Origin: CBDESN01 sp965242495
GTDB taxonomy: Bacteria; Pseudomonadota; Alphaproteobacteria; MPNO01
Reading direction: 5' to 3'
DNA: 64,000 nt
NCBI GenBank assembly: GCA_965242495.1
Contig: OZ251446.1
Location: 2,852,001-2,916,000 of the forward strand
Below, piece by piece: positions 9,148-20,113 of this stretch. The stretch's first letter is position 1, and every line of letters begins with the position of its first letter. The notes beneath the pieces were generated by a model. That model did no database searches. It was not told the origin of the DNA and saw only the letters and a list, made by a program, of their open reading frames with translations. Made by a program: the position numbers and the translations under genes.

Positions 9148-10845
9148 TCATCGACCGCCCGCGGCGTCCGTCGCTCCGCCTTTGGGAGCGGATTCTCGAA
9201 CCGGCGCCTCCGCCCCATAGATCGCCCGCGCGGCTTCGGCGGAGACGTAGCCCTCCGCGAGATCCTGCGCCAGCGCCCCGGGGTCGCGGCGGCGGGGGTC
9301 GCCGTAACCGCCCCCGCCGGCGCATTCGAGGACGAAGCTCTCGCCCGCCTCGAGCGCGTAGCGGCCCGAGGCCGGGGCGGTCTGCTCGTCCGCGCCGCCG
9401 GGGCGGAGGACGAAGCGGCTGGCGCGGCCCGGACGCCCGCCCGCCAGGCCTTCGGGCGGGAAGCGCGCGCGGTCGTAGCGCCGGGTCACCACGGCGTCCC
9501 GCAGCAGTTCGTAGCGTCGGCGGAAGGACAGGCCGCCGCGATACTCGCCCGCGCCGCCCGAGTCCGTGATCGGCGCGAATTCGGAGATCCGGCAGGGGAA
9601 CTCGGACTCCAGTATCTCGATCGGCGCGATGCGGAGGTTGCTCAGATGGGTCGCGACCGCGGAGGCGCCGTCATGGCCGGGGCCGGCGCCATAGGCCGAG
9701 GACAGGATCTCGTATTGCAGGCCGCCGCCGCGCCAGGCGATGGCGATCGAGCCGGTCGAGCCCGAATGGGCGATGGCGCGCTCGGGCCGGAAGCGGGCCA
9801 GCGCTTCGAGGACCACGTCGACCAGCCGGAGATTGGCCTTCTGATAGCTGGAGACCGGCGCCGGCGGGTCGGCGTTGACGACCGTGCGCGGGCCGTAGCG
9901 GAAGCGCGCGACCTCGCGCATGCCGTCGTTATAGGCGAGGTCCGGCCCCAGACATGCGATCAGCGCGTAGAAGCAGCAGGCCTCGACCATCGACGGGCGC
10001 AGGTTGACCGGCCCCCGGGCTTGGCGGTCGCTGCCGGAGAGATCGAAGCAGGCCACGCCGTCCTCGATCGTCACCGTGACGGCGAAACGCACCGGCCGGC
10101 CCAGCTCCACCCCGTCGTCGTCCATGAACCCCTCGGCCGTCGCGGTCCCGTCGTCGAGGGCCCGGATGCGGTCGCCCAGCGCCCGCGCCGCGGCCCGCAG
10201 CAGAGCGTCGAACGCGGTCGCGACGGTCTCGCCGCCGAAGCGGTCGCCGAGAGCTTTCAGGCCGTCGGCGCCCAGCCGCGTCGCCGCGATCTGCGCCCGC
10301 ATGTCGCCCTGGACCAGCGCCGGCTCGCGGCTGTTGGCGAGGATCAGCCGCTCCAGCTCCTCGTCCGGCGCGCCGCGGTCGTGGATGCGGACCGGCGGCA
10401 GCAGCAGCCCTTCCTGGTAGATCTCGGTCGCGGTCGCCGAGGTGCTCCCCGGAACGACGCCGCCGAGGTCCGCCTTGTGCGCGATCGAGCCCGAGAACCC
10501 CAGCAGCGCGCCGCCGGCGAAGACGGGCGCCACGAACGCCATGTCGGAGACGTGCGGAAGACCGCCCTCGTAGGGGTGGTTGCAGACGAACACGTCGCCG
10601 GCGCGGAGGCCCCGCTCGCCGTAGATCTCCAGCACCCTGCCGACCAGCCGCTTGTAGACCGGGGCGTGGAAGAACATCGGCGGGGCGACGATCAGCCCGC
10701 CGGCCCGGTCCAGGACGGCGCAGCTGAAATCGCGGGATTCGCGGACGATCGTCGAGTAGCCGGAGCGGTAGAACCGGTCGTGCATCTCCTCGACCAGGGC
10801 CGCGACCTTGCCGCGCAGCAGCTGGACGGCGACCGGATCAACCAT
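9148..10845 (-). CDS. Hydantoinase B/oxoprolinase family protein
   Basis: This 565-residue cytoplasmic protein is of the HyuB type, which forms the second subunit of ATP-dependent hydantoinases and 5-oxoprolinases. Recognisable blocks are the start VDPVAVQLLRGKVAALVEEM, RESRDFSCAVLD, the CNHPYEGGLPHVSDM metal/active-site region and DLSGSDRQARGPVN. The gene starts inside the end of the HyuA gene (8-nt overlap), so the two subunits are translationally coupled. The true amide substrate cannot be told from sequence; hydantoins, 5-oxoproline and N-methylhydantoin are family options. Confidence 0.92.
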   Translation of the reverse strand: MVDPVAVQLLRGKVAALVEEMHDRFYRSGYSTIVRESRDFSCAVLDRAGGLIVAPPMFFHAPVYKRLVGRVLEIYGERGLRAGDVFVCNHPYEGGLPHVSDMAFVAPVFAGGALLGFSGSIAHKADLGGVVPGSTSATATEIYQEGLLLPPVRIHDRGAPDEELERLILANSREPALVQGDMRAQIAATRLGADGLKALGDRFGGETVATAFDALLRAAARALGDRIRALDDGTATAEGFMDDDGVELGRPVRFAVTVTIEDGVACFDLSGSDRQARGPVNLRPSMVEACCFYALIACLGPDLAYNDGMREVARFRYGPRTVVNADPPAPVSSYQKANLRLVDVVLEALARFRPERAIAHSGSTGSIAIAWRGGGLQYEILSSAYGAGPGHDGASAVATHLSNLRIAPIEILESEFPCRISEFAPITDSGGAGEYRGGLSFRRRYELLRDAVVTRRYDRARFPPEGLAGGRPGRASRFVLRPGGADEQTAPASGRYALEAGESFVLECAGGGGYGDPRRRDPGALAQDLAEGYVSAEAARAIYGAEAPVRESAPKGGATDAAGGR

Positions 10846-12934
10846 CGCCGCCGGGCTCGCGCTCCACGATCAGGTTGAGGAGCGGATCGACCGCCGCCGC
10901 CCAGCCGGGCGGGACGACGGCGGTGGCGTCGAACTGCTCGACGATGGCCGGGCCGTCGATCCGCGCCCCGACCGGGAGGCGGTCGCGGTCGTAGACCGCA
11001 GTGTCGATTCCGGTCTCGCCGTCGAAGAAGACGTCGCGGCGGCCCTTGGACGCGCCGCCGAGGCCGGCGGGCATGGGCGCGGGCGCGGGTTCGTATTTGG
11101 GAACCTCGACGCGGGCGCGGAGCCGGTAGCTCACGACCTCGACCTCCTTCTCGCGCGCCGCGTGGCCGTGGATGCGCCGATGGCGTTCGTCGAAGCGGTC
11201 GCGCGCCGCGGCCATCGCCGGCGGGTCCAGGGCGGGCGCGCCAAGACCGTCGAGCGGGACGCGGAGCTCGTAGCCCTGCCCCGCGTAGCGCAGGTCGAGC
11301 TCGCGCTCGAAGGCGGCGGCGGCCGGGTCCAGCCCCTCCGCCTCGATCTCGCTTGCGGCCCGCGCCTCGAGCTCGGCGAAGATCGCCTCCGCCCGCGCCG
11401 GCGCCACCCGCGCCAGCGGCTGGAGGGCGGAGCGCACGTAGTCGTGGACCACGTCGGTGCAGAGGAGGCCGAGGGCGGAGAAGGCGCCGGGCTGGCGCGG
11501 CACCAGGATGCGGCGGATGCCGAGCTCGGCCGCGACCGAGGCGGCATGGACCGCGCCGGCCCCGCCGAAGGGGAGCAGCGTGAAGTCCTGCGCATCGACC
11601 CCGCGCTTGGCCGCGACCACGCGAACCTCGTCGGCCATGCGCATATCGACGATACGGCGAATCCCGGCGGCCGCGGCGCGGACGCCGAGCCCCATCGGAC
11701 GTCCCACCTTGGCCTCCAGCGCGGCGGCGGCGGCGGCGGCGTCGAGCGGTTGCGCGCCGCCCAGGAAATAGGCCGCATCCAGCATCCCGCACAGCAGGTC
11801 GGCGTCGGTGACGGTAGGATCGGCGCCGCCCTTGCCGTAGCAGACCGGGCCGGGGTCGGCGCCGGCGCTGCGCGGCCCGACGGACAGGAATCCGCCGCGG
11901 TCCATCCAGGCGATCGAGCCGCCGCCGGCGGAGATCGTCGTCAGGTCGAGGGCGGGCGCGTCGACCGGCCGGCGGGCTACGACGCTCTCCGTCACTTCGA
12001 GCGGCGCGCCGTCCTCGATGAAGGCGATGTCGCAGCTGGTGCCGCCCATGTCGAGCGTAACCAGCCCGCGCCGCGCGTCGCCGCGGACGAGATGGGCGCT
12101 CGCCCGCGCGCCCGCGGCCGGCCCCGACAGCAGGGTGTGGACGGCCTTGCCGCCGCCGACCGCGGCGGCGAAGGGCATCACCCCGCCGTTGGACTGCATC
12201 AGGAAGCGCTGCCGGGTGCGCAGGCCGGCCTCGTCGAGACCGGCGGCGAGATGCGTCAGATAACGGACCAGCACCGGTTCGAGATAGGCGTTCAGGAGCG
12301 TAGTCGACATGCGCGGCCATTCGCGAATGCGCGGCAGCACGTCGGACGACAGCGACACGCAGACGTCGGGCAGCGCCGCGGCCAGGATGCGCTTGGTCTC
12401 GCGCTCGTGGCGCGGGTTCATGAAGGAGAACAGGTAGCAGACCGCGATCGACTCGACGCCGGCGGCGGCGAGCTCGTCGGCGGCCAGACGCACCGCAGCC
12501 TCGTCGAGCGGGGTCAGCTCGTTGCCCTCGAAGTCGATCCGACCGGGGATCTCGCGGGTCAGGCTCTGCGGGGCGATGGGGACCGGCTTGCGGTAGAAAT
12601 AGTCGAACGGGTTGCCGTCGCGCGCTTGGCCCTGGACCTCCTGAATGGCGCGGTAGCCGGCGTTGATCAGCAGCCCCACCTTCGCCCCGCGCATCTCCAG
12701 CAGAGCGTTGGTGGTGATCGTCGTCCCGTGGGCGAAGAACTCCACCTCCGCCGGGTCGGCGCGACCCCGGAGCAGCCGCGCCGCGCCGTCGAGGACCGCG
12801 AGCGCCGGGTTGGCCGGGGTCGTCGCCGCCTTCTCGACGGCGAGCGCGCCGTTCGTCGTATCCAACAGCACCAGGTCGGTATGGGTGCCGCCGACGTCGA
12901 CGCCGATGCGGTAACGGGCGCGCGGCGCGGCCAT
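10838..12934 (-). CDS. Hydantoinase A/oxoprolinase family protein
   Basis: This 698-residue ATP-dependent partner of the downstream HyuB belongs to the actin-like ATPase fold. The N-terminal phosphate loop GVDVGGTHTDLV (about 11-22), FFAHGTTITTNALLE, the central VTLDMGGTSCDIAFI and LPFGGAGAVHA are all present. The length is normal. The ATG at 12934 shares its A with the stop of the small His-rich gene upstream (TGATG), and its end overlaps HyuB. The three genes therefore look like one operon. Confidence 0.92.
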   Translation of the reverse strand: MAAPRARYRIGVDVGGTHTDLVLLDTTNGALAVEKAATTPANPALAVLDGAARLLRGRADPAEVEFFAHGTTITTNALLEMRGAKVGLLINAGYRAIQEVQGQARDGNPFDYFYRKPVPIAPQSLTREIPGRIDFEGNELTPLDEAAVRLAADELAAAGVESIAVCYLFSFMNPRHERETKRILAAALPDVCVSLSSDVLPRIREWPRMSTTLLNAYLEPVLVRYLTHLAAGLDEAGLRTRQRFLMQSNGGVMPFAAAVGGGKAVHTLLSGPAAGARASAHLVRGDARRGLVTLDMGGTSCDIAFIEDGAPLEVTESVVARRPVDAPALDLTTISAGGGSIAWMDRGGFLSVGPRSAGADPGPVCYGKGGADPTVTDADLLCGMLDAAYFLGGAQPLDAAAAAAALEAKVGRPMGLGVRAAAAGIRRIVDMRMADEVRVVAAKRGVDAQDFTLLPFGGAGAVHAASVAAELGIRRILVPRQPGAFSALGLLCTDVVHDYVRSALQPLARVAPARAEAIFAELEARAASEIEAEGLDPAAAAFERELDLRYAGQGYELRVPLDGLGAPALDPPAMAAARDRFDERHRRIHGHAAREKEVEVVSYRLRARVEVPKYEPAPAPMPAGLGGASKGRRDVFFDGETGIDTAVYDRDRLPVGARIDGPAIVEQFDATAVVPPGWAAAVDPLLNLIVEREPGGDG

Positions 12935-13419
12935 CAGCGTCCGCCGTCGTCGCGATGGCGGCGATCGTGGTCGTGGTCGTGGCCGTGGCCGTGGTCGCGG
13001 CCGTGCGAATGCTCGTCGGGTCGGAGCATCGCCCGCGGCAGCATCCGTTCGATCTCGCCATGCAGCGCTCGCGCCTGGAACGGCGTCACGGCGAAGCCCA
13101 GGTCGAAGCCGAACATGCGGGCGACCAGAACGATCTCGTCGGAGGCCATGCCGCGCATGAATCCGAGATCGGACGTCTCGATCGGCGACACGGCGACGTT
13201 GTCCGCGCCGCCGAACCGGTGCGGCGTGACCTGGGGCCGTCTGGCCGCGGCGAGCTGCCCGACCCCGATCAGATAGGCGATGATCCGCTCGAGGTCGGCG
13301 TGATCGCAGTCCACGTCGACATGCCGTCCGCCGCGGCCCTCGATGCGAAAGCGAACGCGGCCGCCGTCGTCCGCCGCGGCCCCTGACAACCCCGTCAACA
13401 TCAGCGGTCCGTCGCCCAT
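12934..13419 (-). CDS. Hypothetical protein with histidine-rich metal-binding tail
   Basis: This 161-residue protein is translationally coupled to the hydantoinase A gene. Residues 1-135 form an unrecognised domain. The last 25 residues are dominated by His and Asp (H-S-H-G-R-D-H-G-H-G-H-D-H-D pattern), like the nickel- or zinc-storing tails of UreE, HypB or SlyD-type metallochaperones. The start at 13419 is chosen because upstream codons run antisense-like into the peptidase gene. A role in delivering a metal to the hydantoinase is a guess from context. Confidence 0.7.
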   Translation of the reverse strand: MGDGPLMLTGLSGAAADDGGRVRFRIEGRGGRHVDVDCDHADLERIIAYLIGVGQLAAARRPQVTPHRFGGADNVAVSPIETSDLGFMRGMASDEIVLVARMFGFDLGFAVTPFQARALHGEIERMLPRAMLRPDEHSHGRDHGHGHDHDHDRRHRDDGGR

Positions 13420-13472
13420 CGAGCGCCCCTCCGTCGGGCCGCCGGCGCGGCGCGCGATGGCGCCGGCGCCGC

Positions 13473-14423
13473 TCACAGCCGGTTCTTGAACTCCTCCATC
13501 GCCGACAACAGCGCGGTGCGGATTCCCGGGTCCATCGCCGAATGACCCGAATCGGGGACGACGACGTAGCGCGCCTCCGGCCACGCCCGGTGCAGCTCGT
13601 CGGCGGTGACGATCGGGCACACCATGTCGTAGCGCCCCTGGACGATCGTCCCCGGGATCGCGCGCAGCTTGCCGACGTTCGCCAACAGCGCGTCGGGCGG
13701 CAGGAACAGGTCGTTGACGAAATAATGCGTCTCGATGCGGGCGAGGCCCGCCGCCATCGAGTCCTCGCTGAAGGCGGCCACGGTCTCCGGGCTCGGCAGC
13801 AGCGTCGAGCACGACCCCTCGTAGCGGCTCCAGGCCTGGGCCGCGGGCAGCCGGACCGCCGGGTCGGGGTCGAGCAGCCGCCGGTGATAGGCGCGCAGGA
13901 TGTCGTCGCGCTCCGATTCGGGCAGCGGCGCGACGAAGGCCCGCCAGGTTTCGGGAAACACCGTGCGCAGCCCGTAAAGGAACCAGCGGACCTCCTGCGG
14001 CCGGCCGAGGAAGATCCCGCGCAGGATCAGACCGAGGCAGCGCTCGGGGTGTCGCTCGGCGTAGGCCAGGGCCAGGGTGCTGCCCCAGGAGCCGCCGAAC
14101 AGAAGCCAGCCGTCGATGCCGAGCGCGGCGCGCAGCCGCTCCATGTCGGCGATCAGATGGTCGGTGGTGTTGTTCTCGAGCGCGCCGCGCGGCGTCGAGC
14201 GGCCGGCGCCGCGCTGATCGAAGACGACGATGCGGTAGAAGGCGGGATCGAAGAACCGCCGATGCGTCGGGATCGCCCCGGCGCCGGGGCCGCCATGCAG
14301 GAACACGACCGGAGCGCCGTCGGGGTTGCCGCACTGTTCCCAATACATCGCATGGGTGTCGTCGAGCCGCATACGGCCGGTCTCGTAAGGCTCTATGGGC
14401 GGGTGCAGCTGTTCGCGTATCAT
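13473..14423 (-). CDS. pip: Proline iminopeptidase
   Basis: This 316-residue alpha/beta hydrolase of peptidase family S33 releases N-terminal proline from peptides. The oxyanion motif HGGPG is at residues 43-47, the nucleophile elbow GGSWGS at 110-115 (Ser112), and the catalytic histidine in DSGHS near the C-terminus. The early block EPYETGRMRLDD is typical. The start at 14423 fits the family length and leaves an 85-nt divergent gap to the next gene. Confidence 0.93.
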   Translation of the reverse strand: MIREQLHPPIEPYETGRMRLDDTHAMYWEQCGNPDGAPVVFLHGGPGAGAIPTHRRFFDPAFYRIVVFDQRGAGRSTPRGALENNTTDHLIADMERLRAALGIDGWLLFGGSWGSTLALAYAERHPERCLGLILRGIFLGRPQEVRWFLYGLRTVFPETWRAFVAPLPESERDDILRAYHRRLLDPDPAVRLPAAQAWSRYEGSCSTLLPSPETVAAFSEDSMAAGLARIETHYFVNDLFLPPDALLANVGKLRAIPGTIVQGRYDMVCPIVTADELHRAWPEARYVVVPDSGHSAMDPGIRTALLSAMEEFKNRL

Positions 14424-14508
14424 GGCGTGACGGCCCCGCCTCGCGACGCCCGCGCCGGGCGGATCGGCCGGAGCCGTATCGTCCTGACGGTCGGGACGGC
14501 GGGAGCGC

Positions 14509-15369
14509 ATGGCGAGACTCGCGAAGTGTACCGCGCGGGCGGCGCCGGGCAAGGACCGGCGTCGGAAGCGCCTCTCATACAGGGTCGCGTGCGGCTTCGC
14601 CAGCCTGCTGCCGGCCGCGACGGCTGCCGCCGCCGCCGAGCCGCCCCGCGACGCGCGGGTCGTGGCGGAAGACCGGGTGGCGGCGATCGTCGACGGCGAC
14701 ACGCTGCGGCTCGCCGGCGGCCTCGAGCTGCGGCTCACCGGCATCCAGGCGCCCAAGCTGCCGCTCGGCCGGCCGCATGTCGACAAGTGGCCGCTGGCCG
14801 ACGAGGCGAAGGCGGCGCTCGCCGAGCTGACCCTGGGCGCCGCGGTCCGGCTACGCTATGGCGGGCGCCGGATCGATCGCTACGGCCGTCTGCTCGCCCA
14901 TCTGTTCGACCCGCGCGGCCGTTGGATCCAGGGCGAGATGCTGTCGCGGGGGCTGGCGCGGGTCTACACCTTCGCCGACAACCGGACGCGGGCGGCGGAG
15001 ATGCTGGCCCTCGAACGGGCGGCGCGCGCGGCCGGGCGCGGCATCTGGTCGCACCCCCACTATCGGATCCGCGACGCGGCCGACGCGGTCGGCCTGTCCC
15101 GGCTCGCCGCCTCGTTCCAGATCGTCGAAGGGCGGGTGCGCGACGCGGCGCTCGTCCGCCGCCGCCTCTATCTCAACTTCGGCGCCGACTGGCGGACCGA
15201 CTTCACGGTCACGGCGGCGCCCCGTCACCGGCGGTCGTTCGCCGCCGAGGGGGATCCCGTCGCCCGCTACCGGGGCCGGCGCGTGCGCGTGCGCGGCTGG
15301 CTGAAGCGGTTCAACGGACCCATGATCGAGGTCGACCACCCCGAACGGATCGAGCTGCTGGACCGCTGA
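14509..15369 (+). CDS. Thermonuclease (SNase)-family protein with altered active site
   Basis: This 286-residue protein has a basic N-terminus and a hydrophobic, Ala-rich stretch ending near residue 44, consistent with export or membrane anchoring. The SNase-like OB fold begins with VDGDTLRL (61-68). The position equivalent to the nuclease's D-T-P-E catalytic loop reads Q-A-P-K (80-83). The calcium-ligand Asp and general-base Glu of staphylococcal nuclease are therefore absent. A C-terminal region of about 110 residues follows the domain. It may be a non-nucleolytic or differently acting SNase relative. Confidence 0.78.
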   Translation: MARLAKCTARAAPGKDRRRKRLSYRVACGFASLLPAATAAAAAEPPRDARVVAEDRVAAIVDGDTLRLAGGLELRLTGIQAPKLPLGRPHVDKWPLADEAKAALAELTLGAAVRLRYGGRRIDRYGRLLAHLFDPRGRWIQGEMLSRGLARVYTFADNRTRAAEMLALERAARAAGRGIWSHPHYRIRDAADAVGLSRLAASFQIVEGRVRDAALVRRRLYLNFGADWRTDFTVTAAPRHRRSFAAEGDPVARYRGRRVRVRGWLKRFNGPMIEVDHPERIELLDR

Positions 15370-15379
15370 ACCGGGCCGG

Positions 15380-15867
15380 TCAGGCGCGGCCGCGGGCGGG
15401 CGAGTCCCACAGCAACAGGCGGAGGACGTCGCGCGCGCGGGCCTCGACGTCGACGCCCTGGCTCGCCCGCGGCCCGGCGACGTTGAGGACGCGGATGCCG
15501 TGCTCGGCGATCCAGCGCCGCGCCGCCGCCGCGTCCGCCGCCGGATCGTGGCGCCCGCCCGCGAGATCGAGGACCAGGAGGGACCGGCCCAGCCGGCCGG
15601 CATGGGCCGCGGCGGCGCGCGTCCCGCCGGCGGGCGGTCCCCAGCCCAGCACCAGCGTCCCGTCGGAATCCCGGACGTTGAGGCGCGTGCGCTCGATATA
15701 GCGCCGGCTGCCCGTCTCGGTCAGCGGGTAGCGAGGCGGGATTTTCCGGTCCTCGGCGCGGCGGCCGCGCGGGCGCCGTCCGCCGCAGGCGATCCCGGCG
15801 TCCAGCGCGGCGTCGAGCGCCGCCCGGTCGACGCCGGTCTCCCGCCCGACGCCGCGCGCTCGATCAC
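15380..15867 (-). pseudogene. Putative molybdenum carrier-type (MoCo_carrier) protein, frameshifted
   Basis: Reading from a GTG at 15867, which overlaps the stop of the upstream gene as GTGA, the start VIERAASGG matches the expected family N-terminus. After the GGG at 15841-15843 the frame breaks. The body continues one frame over as TGVDRAALDAAL, RRAEDRKIP, YPLTETGSRRYIERT, LNVRDSDGTL and LNVAGPR, all hallmarks of the family. One base is missing where homologues have SGGQTG. The family is a Rossmann-like fold of uncertain function proposed to bind molybdenum cofactor. Either the gene is inactive or the G-rich run was misread. Confidence 0.75.
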
Positions 15868-16358
15868 GCGGCGCCCGCCGGCGCCAGAGGGCCGCTCCGC
15901 AACCACCCCGCCAGCGCCTTGTCGGGATCGGCGATCTCGTCGAGCGAGCGGTACCAATGGGCCTCCCAGCCGATTTCCGGCAGACCGGCGAAGAGCATCA
16001 GGTTCAGCGGGTACTCCTCGGAGTCGGTGCAGCGGCGGAAATCGTCCCGGAACAGGAAGACCGGCTTCTCCCAGGCGATCGCCATGCCCAGCTCCACCAT
16101 CACCCCTTCGTCCGGCGGACAACCGTTGACCACCGCGAACAACCCGTCGGCCATGCGCACGTCGCGAAGGTCGGCCTGGCCGATGCGGTAGGCCCAGCCG
16201 GGTCTCGCCCGGTCGGTCTGGTTGTTGCGGGCGAAGGGCTCCCAGACCTCCGCGCCCGCGGCCTCCAGGGCGGCGGCCAGGGCGGCCAGCGGCCCCTGGC
16301 GCTGCTGCGCGGAGAAGCCGTAGGGGTTGGCCAGATACAGGGTCTTGCGCGGCGTCAT
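15864..16358 (-). CDS. Nucleoside 2-deoxyribosyltransferase family protein
   Basis: This 164-residue enzyme of the NDRT/DNPH1-like fold cleaves or exchanges the N-glycosidic bond of (deoxy)nucleosides. It begins with the strand/loop TLYLANPYGF. The nucleoside-binding segment NGCPPDEGVMVELG spans 79-91 and contains the conserved Asp (83) and catalytic Glu (89). It sits directly behind a nucleoside-type ABC importer, which supports a salvage role. Its stop overlaps the start of the frameshifted carrier gene. Confidence 0.85.
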   Translation of the reverse strand: MTPRKTLYLANPYGFSAQQRQGPLAALAAALEAAGAEVWEPFARNNQTDRARPGWAYRIGQADLRDVRMADGLFAVVNGCPPDEGVMVELGMAIAWEKPVFLFRDDFRRCTDSEEYPLNLMLFAGLPEIGWEAHWYRSLDEIADPDKALAGWLRSGPLAPAGAA

Positions 16359-16412
16359 GCCGACCCGTCCGCCCGGTCGGGGCGGCCGCCGTCGGAGCTG
16401 CGGGCGTCCATC

Positions 16413-17390
16413 TCAGTGCTCCTTGACGTAGGGAACGCCGCTCGCCCGGGGGGGCGTCGCCTTGCCGACGAAGCCCGCGAGCAGCAATACGGTCAGAAGA
16501 TAGGGGATAGCCTGAATCGCCTGCACCGGTACGACGCCGACGCCGGGGATGTCGACCCCCTGGAGCCTCGCCTGCACGGCGTCGGCGAAGGCGAAGAGGA
16601 AACAGGCGAAGAGCGTCGGCGCCGGGCGCCACTTGCCGAAGATCAGGGCGGCGAGGGCAAGGTAGCCCATGCCCGCGGTCATGTCGCGGAGGAACAGGGC
16701 ATTCTGCGCGATCGAGAGCGAGACGCCGGCGACGCCGCAGAGAACGCCGCACAGGATCATCGCCCGGTAGCGCATCCCGGCGACGGAGACGCCGGCGGTG
16801 TCCACGGCTTCGGGCGCCTCGCCGACCGCCCGCAACCGCAGCCCGAACCGGGTCCGGTAGATCAGCCAGGCCGCGAGCGGGACCATGCCGAGCGCGACGT
16901 AGACGATCAGATTGTGGCCGCTGGCGATCTCCGAATAGATCTGACCCAGGAACGGCAAGTCGCTCAGCCGGTCGGCGAAGGGGAGGTGGAGCGGGCGGAA
17001 GCGCGCCCCGTCGCCGACCACGGGCGTTCGGCCGCCCTGTCCGAACCAGGCGAGGGCCAGCACCGGCCCGAGGCCGGCGACCAGGATGTTGAGCGCCATG
17101 CCCGACACCACCTGATTGCCGTTATGGGTCACGCAGGCGAAGGCATGGACCAGGGCGAGGGCGACCGAGACCGCGACGCCGGCGAGCAGGCCGATCCAGG
17201 GCGAGCCCGAGGCGAAAGCGGCCGCGGCCGCGGCGAAGGCCGCGCCCAGCATCTTGCCTTCGAGGCCGATATCGACCACGCCCGATCGCTCGGCGAACAG
17301 GCCCGCGAAGGCGGCCAGGATCAGCGGCGTCGAGACGCGGAGCGTCGCGTCGATCGCGAGGACCAGCCATTCGACCGCCGCCAGGGCCAT
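16413..17390 (-). CDS. BMP-family nucleoside ABC transporter, permease 2
   Basis: This 325-residue inner-membrane permease has about nine hydrophobic segments. Blocks typical of BmpD/YufQ-type permeases of simple-sugar/nucleoside importers are RSGVVDIGLEGKMLGAA, THNGNQVVSGMALN, RTRFGLRLRAVGE and AVQARLQG near the C-terminus. The start at 17390 follows permease 1 by 8 nt. It pairs with the larger permease upstream to form the membrane channel. Confidence 0.9.
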   Translation of the reverse strand: MALAAVEWLVLAIDATLRVSTPLILAAFAGLFAERSGVVDIGLEGKMLGAAFAAAAAAFASGSPWIGLLAGVAVSVALALVHAFACVTHNGNQVVSGMALNILVAGLGPVLALAWFGQGGRTPVVGDGARFRPLHLPFADRLSDLPFLGQIYSEIASGHNLIVYVALGMVPLAAWLIYRTRFGLRLRAVGEAPEAVDTAGVSVAGMRYRAMILCGVLCGVAGVSLSIAQNALFLRDMTAGMGYLALAALIFGKWRPAPTLFACFLFAFADAVQARLQGVDIPGVGVVPVQAIQAIPYLLTVLLLAGFVGKATPPRASGVPYVKEH

Positions 17391-17398
17391 GCCGCCGC

Positions 17399-18510
17399 CT
17401 ACGTCGCCGTCCGGGGCGCCCGGCGCGCGAACAGAAGCTCGATGCGCGCGCGGAACATGTGTTCGAGCGCCCCGGAGAACAGGATCACCAGGCCCTGGAG
17501 CACGACCACCATGTCGCGGGTCACGTTGGGCATGTCGAAGGCGAGTTCGGAACCGCCCTGGTAGAGCGCGCCGAACAGCAAGGCGGCGAGCAGAATGCCG
17601 ACCGGGTGGTTGCGGCCCATCAGCGCCACCGCGATGCCGACGAAGCCGTAGCCGGCGGTGAACTCCAGCAGCAGGCGGTGGTGGACGCCCAGGATCTCGT
17701 TGACGCCGACGAGGCCGGCGAGGCCGCCCGAGACCGCCATCGCCAGCATGATCGCGCGCGCCGGCGAAATCCCGCCATAGACCGCGGCCGATTCGTTGTG
17801 GCCGACGACGCGGATCTCGTAGCCCCAGCGGGTGCGCCAGACGAAGAGCCAGAACAGAACCAGACAGGCCAGCGCGAGGACGACGCTCAGATTGAGCGAC
17901 GACCGGCCGACATCGAGGCCGAACGGGGCGAGCAGGTCGTGCAGGAAAGGCAACCGCGCCCCCGGCGCGAAGGCCCGACTCTCCGCCGATTGCTGGCCCG
18001 GCCGGATCAGCACCTCGACCAGGAGATAGGTCATCAGCGCGGCGGCCAGGAAGTTGAACATGATCGTGGTGATCACGACGTGGCTGCCCCGCCGCGCCTG
18101 CAACCAGCCGGGAACGAAGCCCCAGACGGCCCCGAACGCCGCCGCCGCGGCGACGGCGAGCGGGATCGCGACGGGGGCGGGCCAGTCGTCCAGCGCGAGC
18201 GCCGCCAGCCCGGCGCCGAGCCCGCCGAGATAGGCTTGGCCTTCGCCGCCGATATTGAACAGGCCGCAATGGAAGGCGACCGCGACGGCGAGCCCGGTGA
18301 AGACGAAGTTGGTGGCGTAGTACAGGGTATAGCCGATCGCCTCCGGGTACCCCGCCGCCCCGCGCGCCAGGAGGCGGAGCGCCGCCAGCGGATCCTCGCC
18401 GATCAGGGCGACGATGACGCCGGCGACGACCAGCGCGAAGGCGAGGTTGACGAGTGGGACCAGGCCGTAGCCGACCCAGGCCGGCGCCCGCGTCGGTCCG
18501 CCGAAGCCGC

Positions 18511-18514
<4 letters not shown>
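17399..18514 (-). CDS. BMP-family nucleoside ABC transporter, permease 1
   Basis: This 371-residue inner-membrane permease of the BmpC/YufP type shows FHCGLFNIGGEGQAYLG, RGSHVVITTIMFNFLA, RTRWGYEIRVVGHNESAA and ALMGRNHPVGI, spread over roughly ten membrane segments. The GTG at 18514 overlaps the ATPase stop (GTGA), so it is translationally coupled. Longer frames upstream run into the ATPase gene. Confidence 0.9.
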
Positions 18515-20103
<1,589 letters not shown>

Positions 20104-20113
20104 GCGATGCGGG

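Noticed and set aside
7420..10878. Very long rightward open frame opposite folD, yggT and the hydantoinase B gene
   Set aside because: It is the mirror of real genes in G+C-rich DNA, lacks recognisable domains and is rich in Arg, His, Asp and Pro typical of antisense translation.
13417..14343. Longer form of the His-rich protein extending antisense to the peptidase gene
   Set aside because: The upstream part mirrors proline iminopeptidase coding on the same strand in another frame and has no conserved features.
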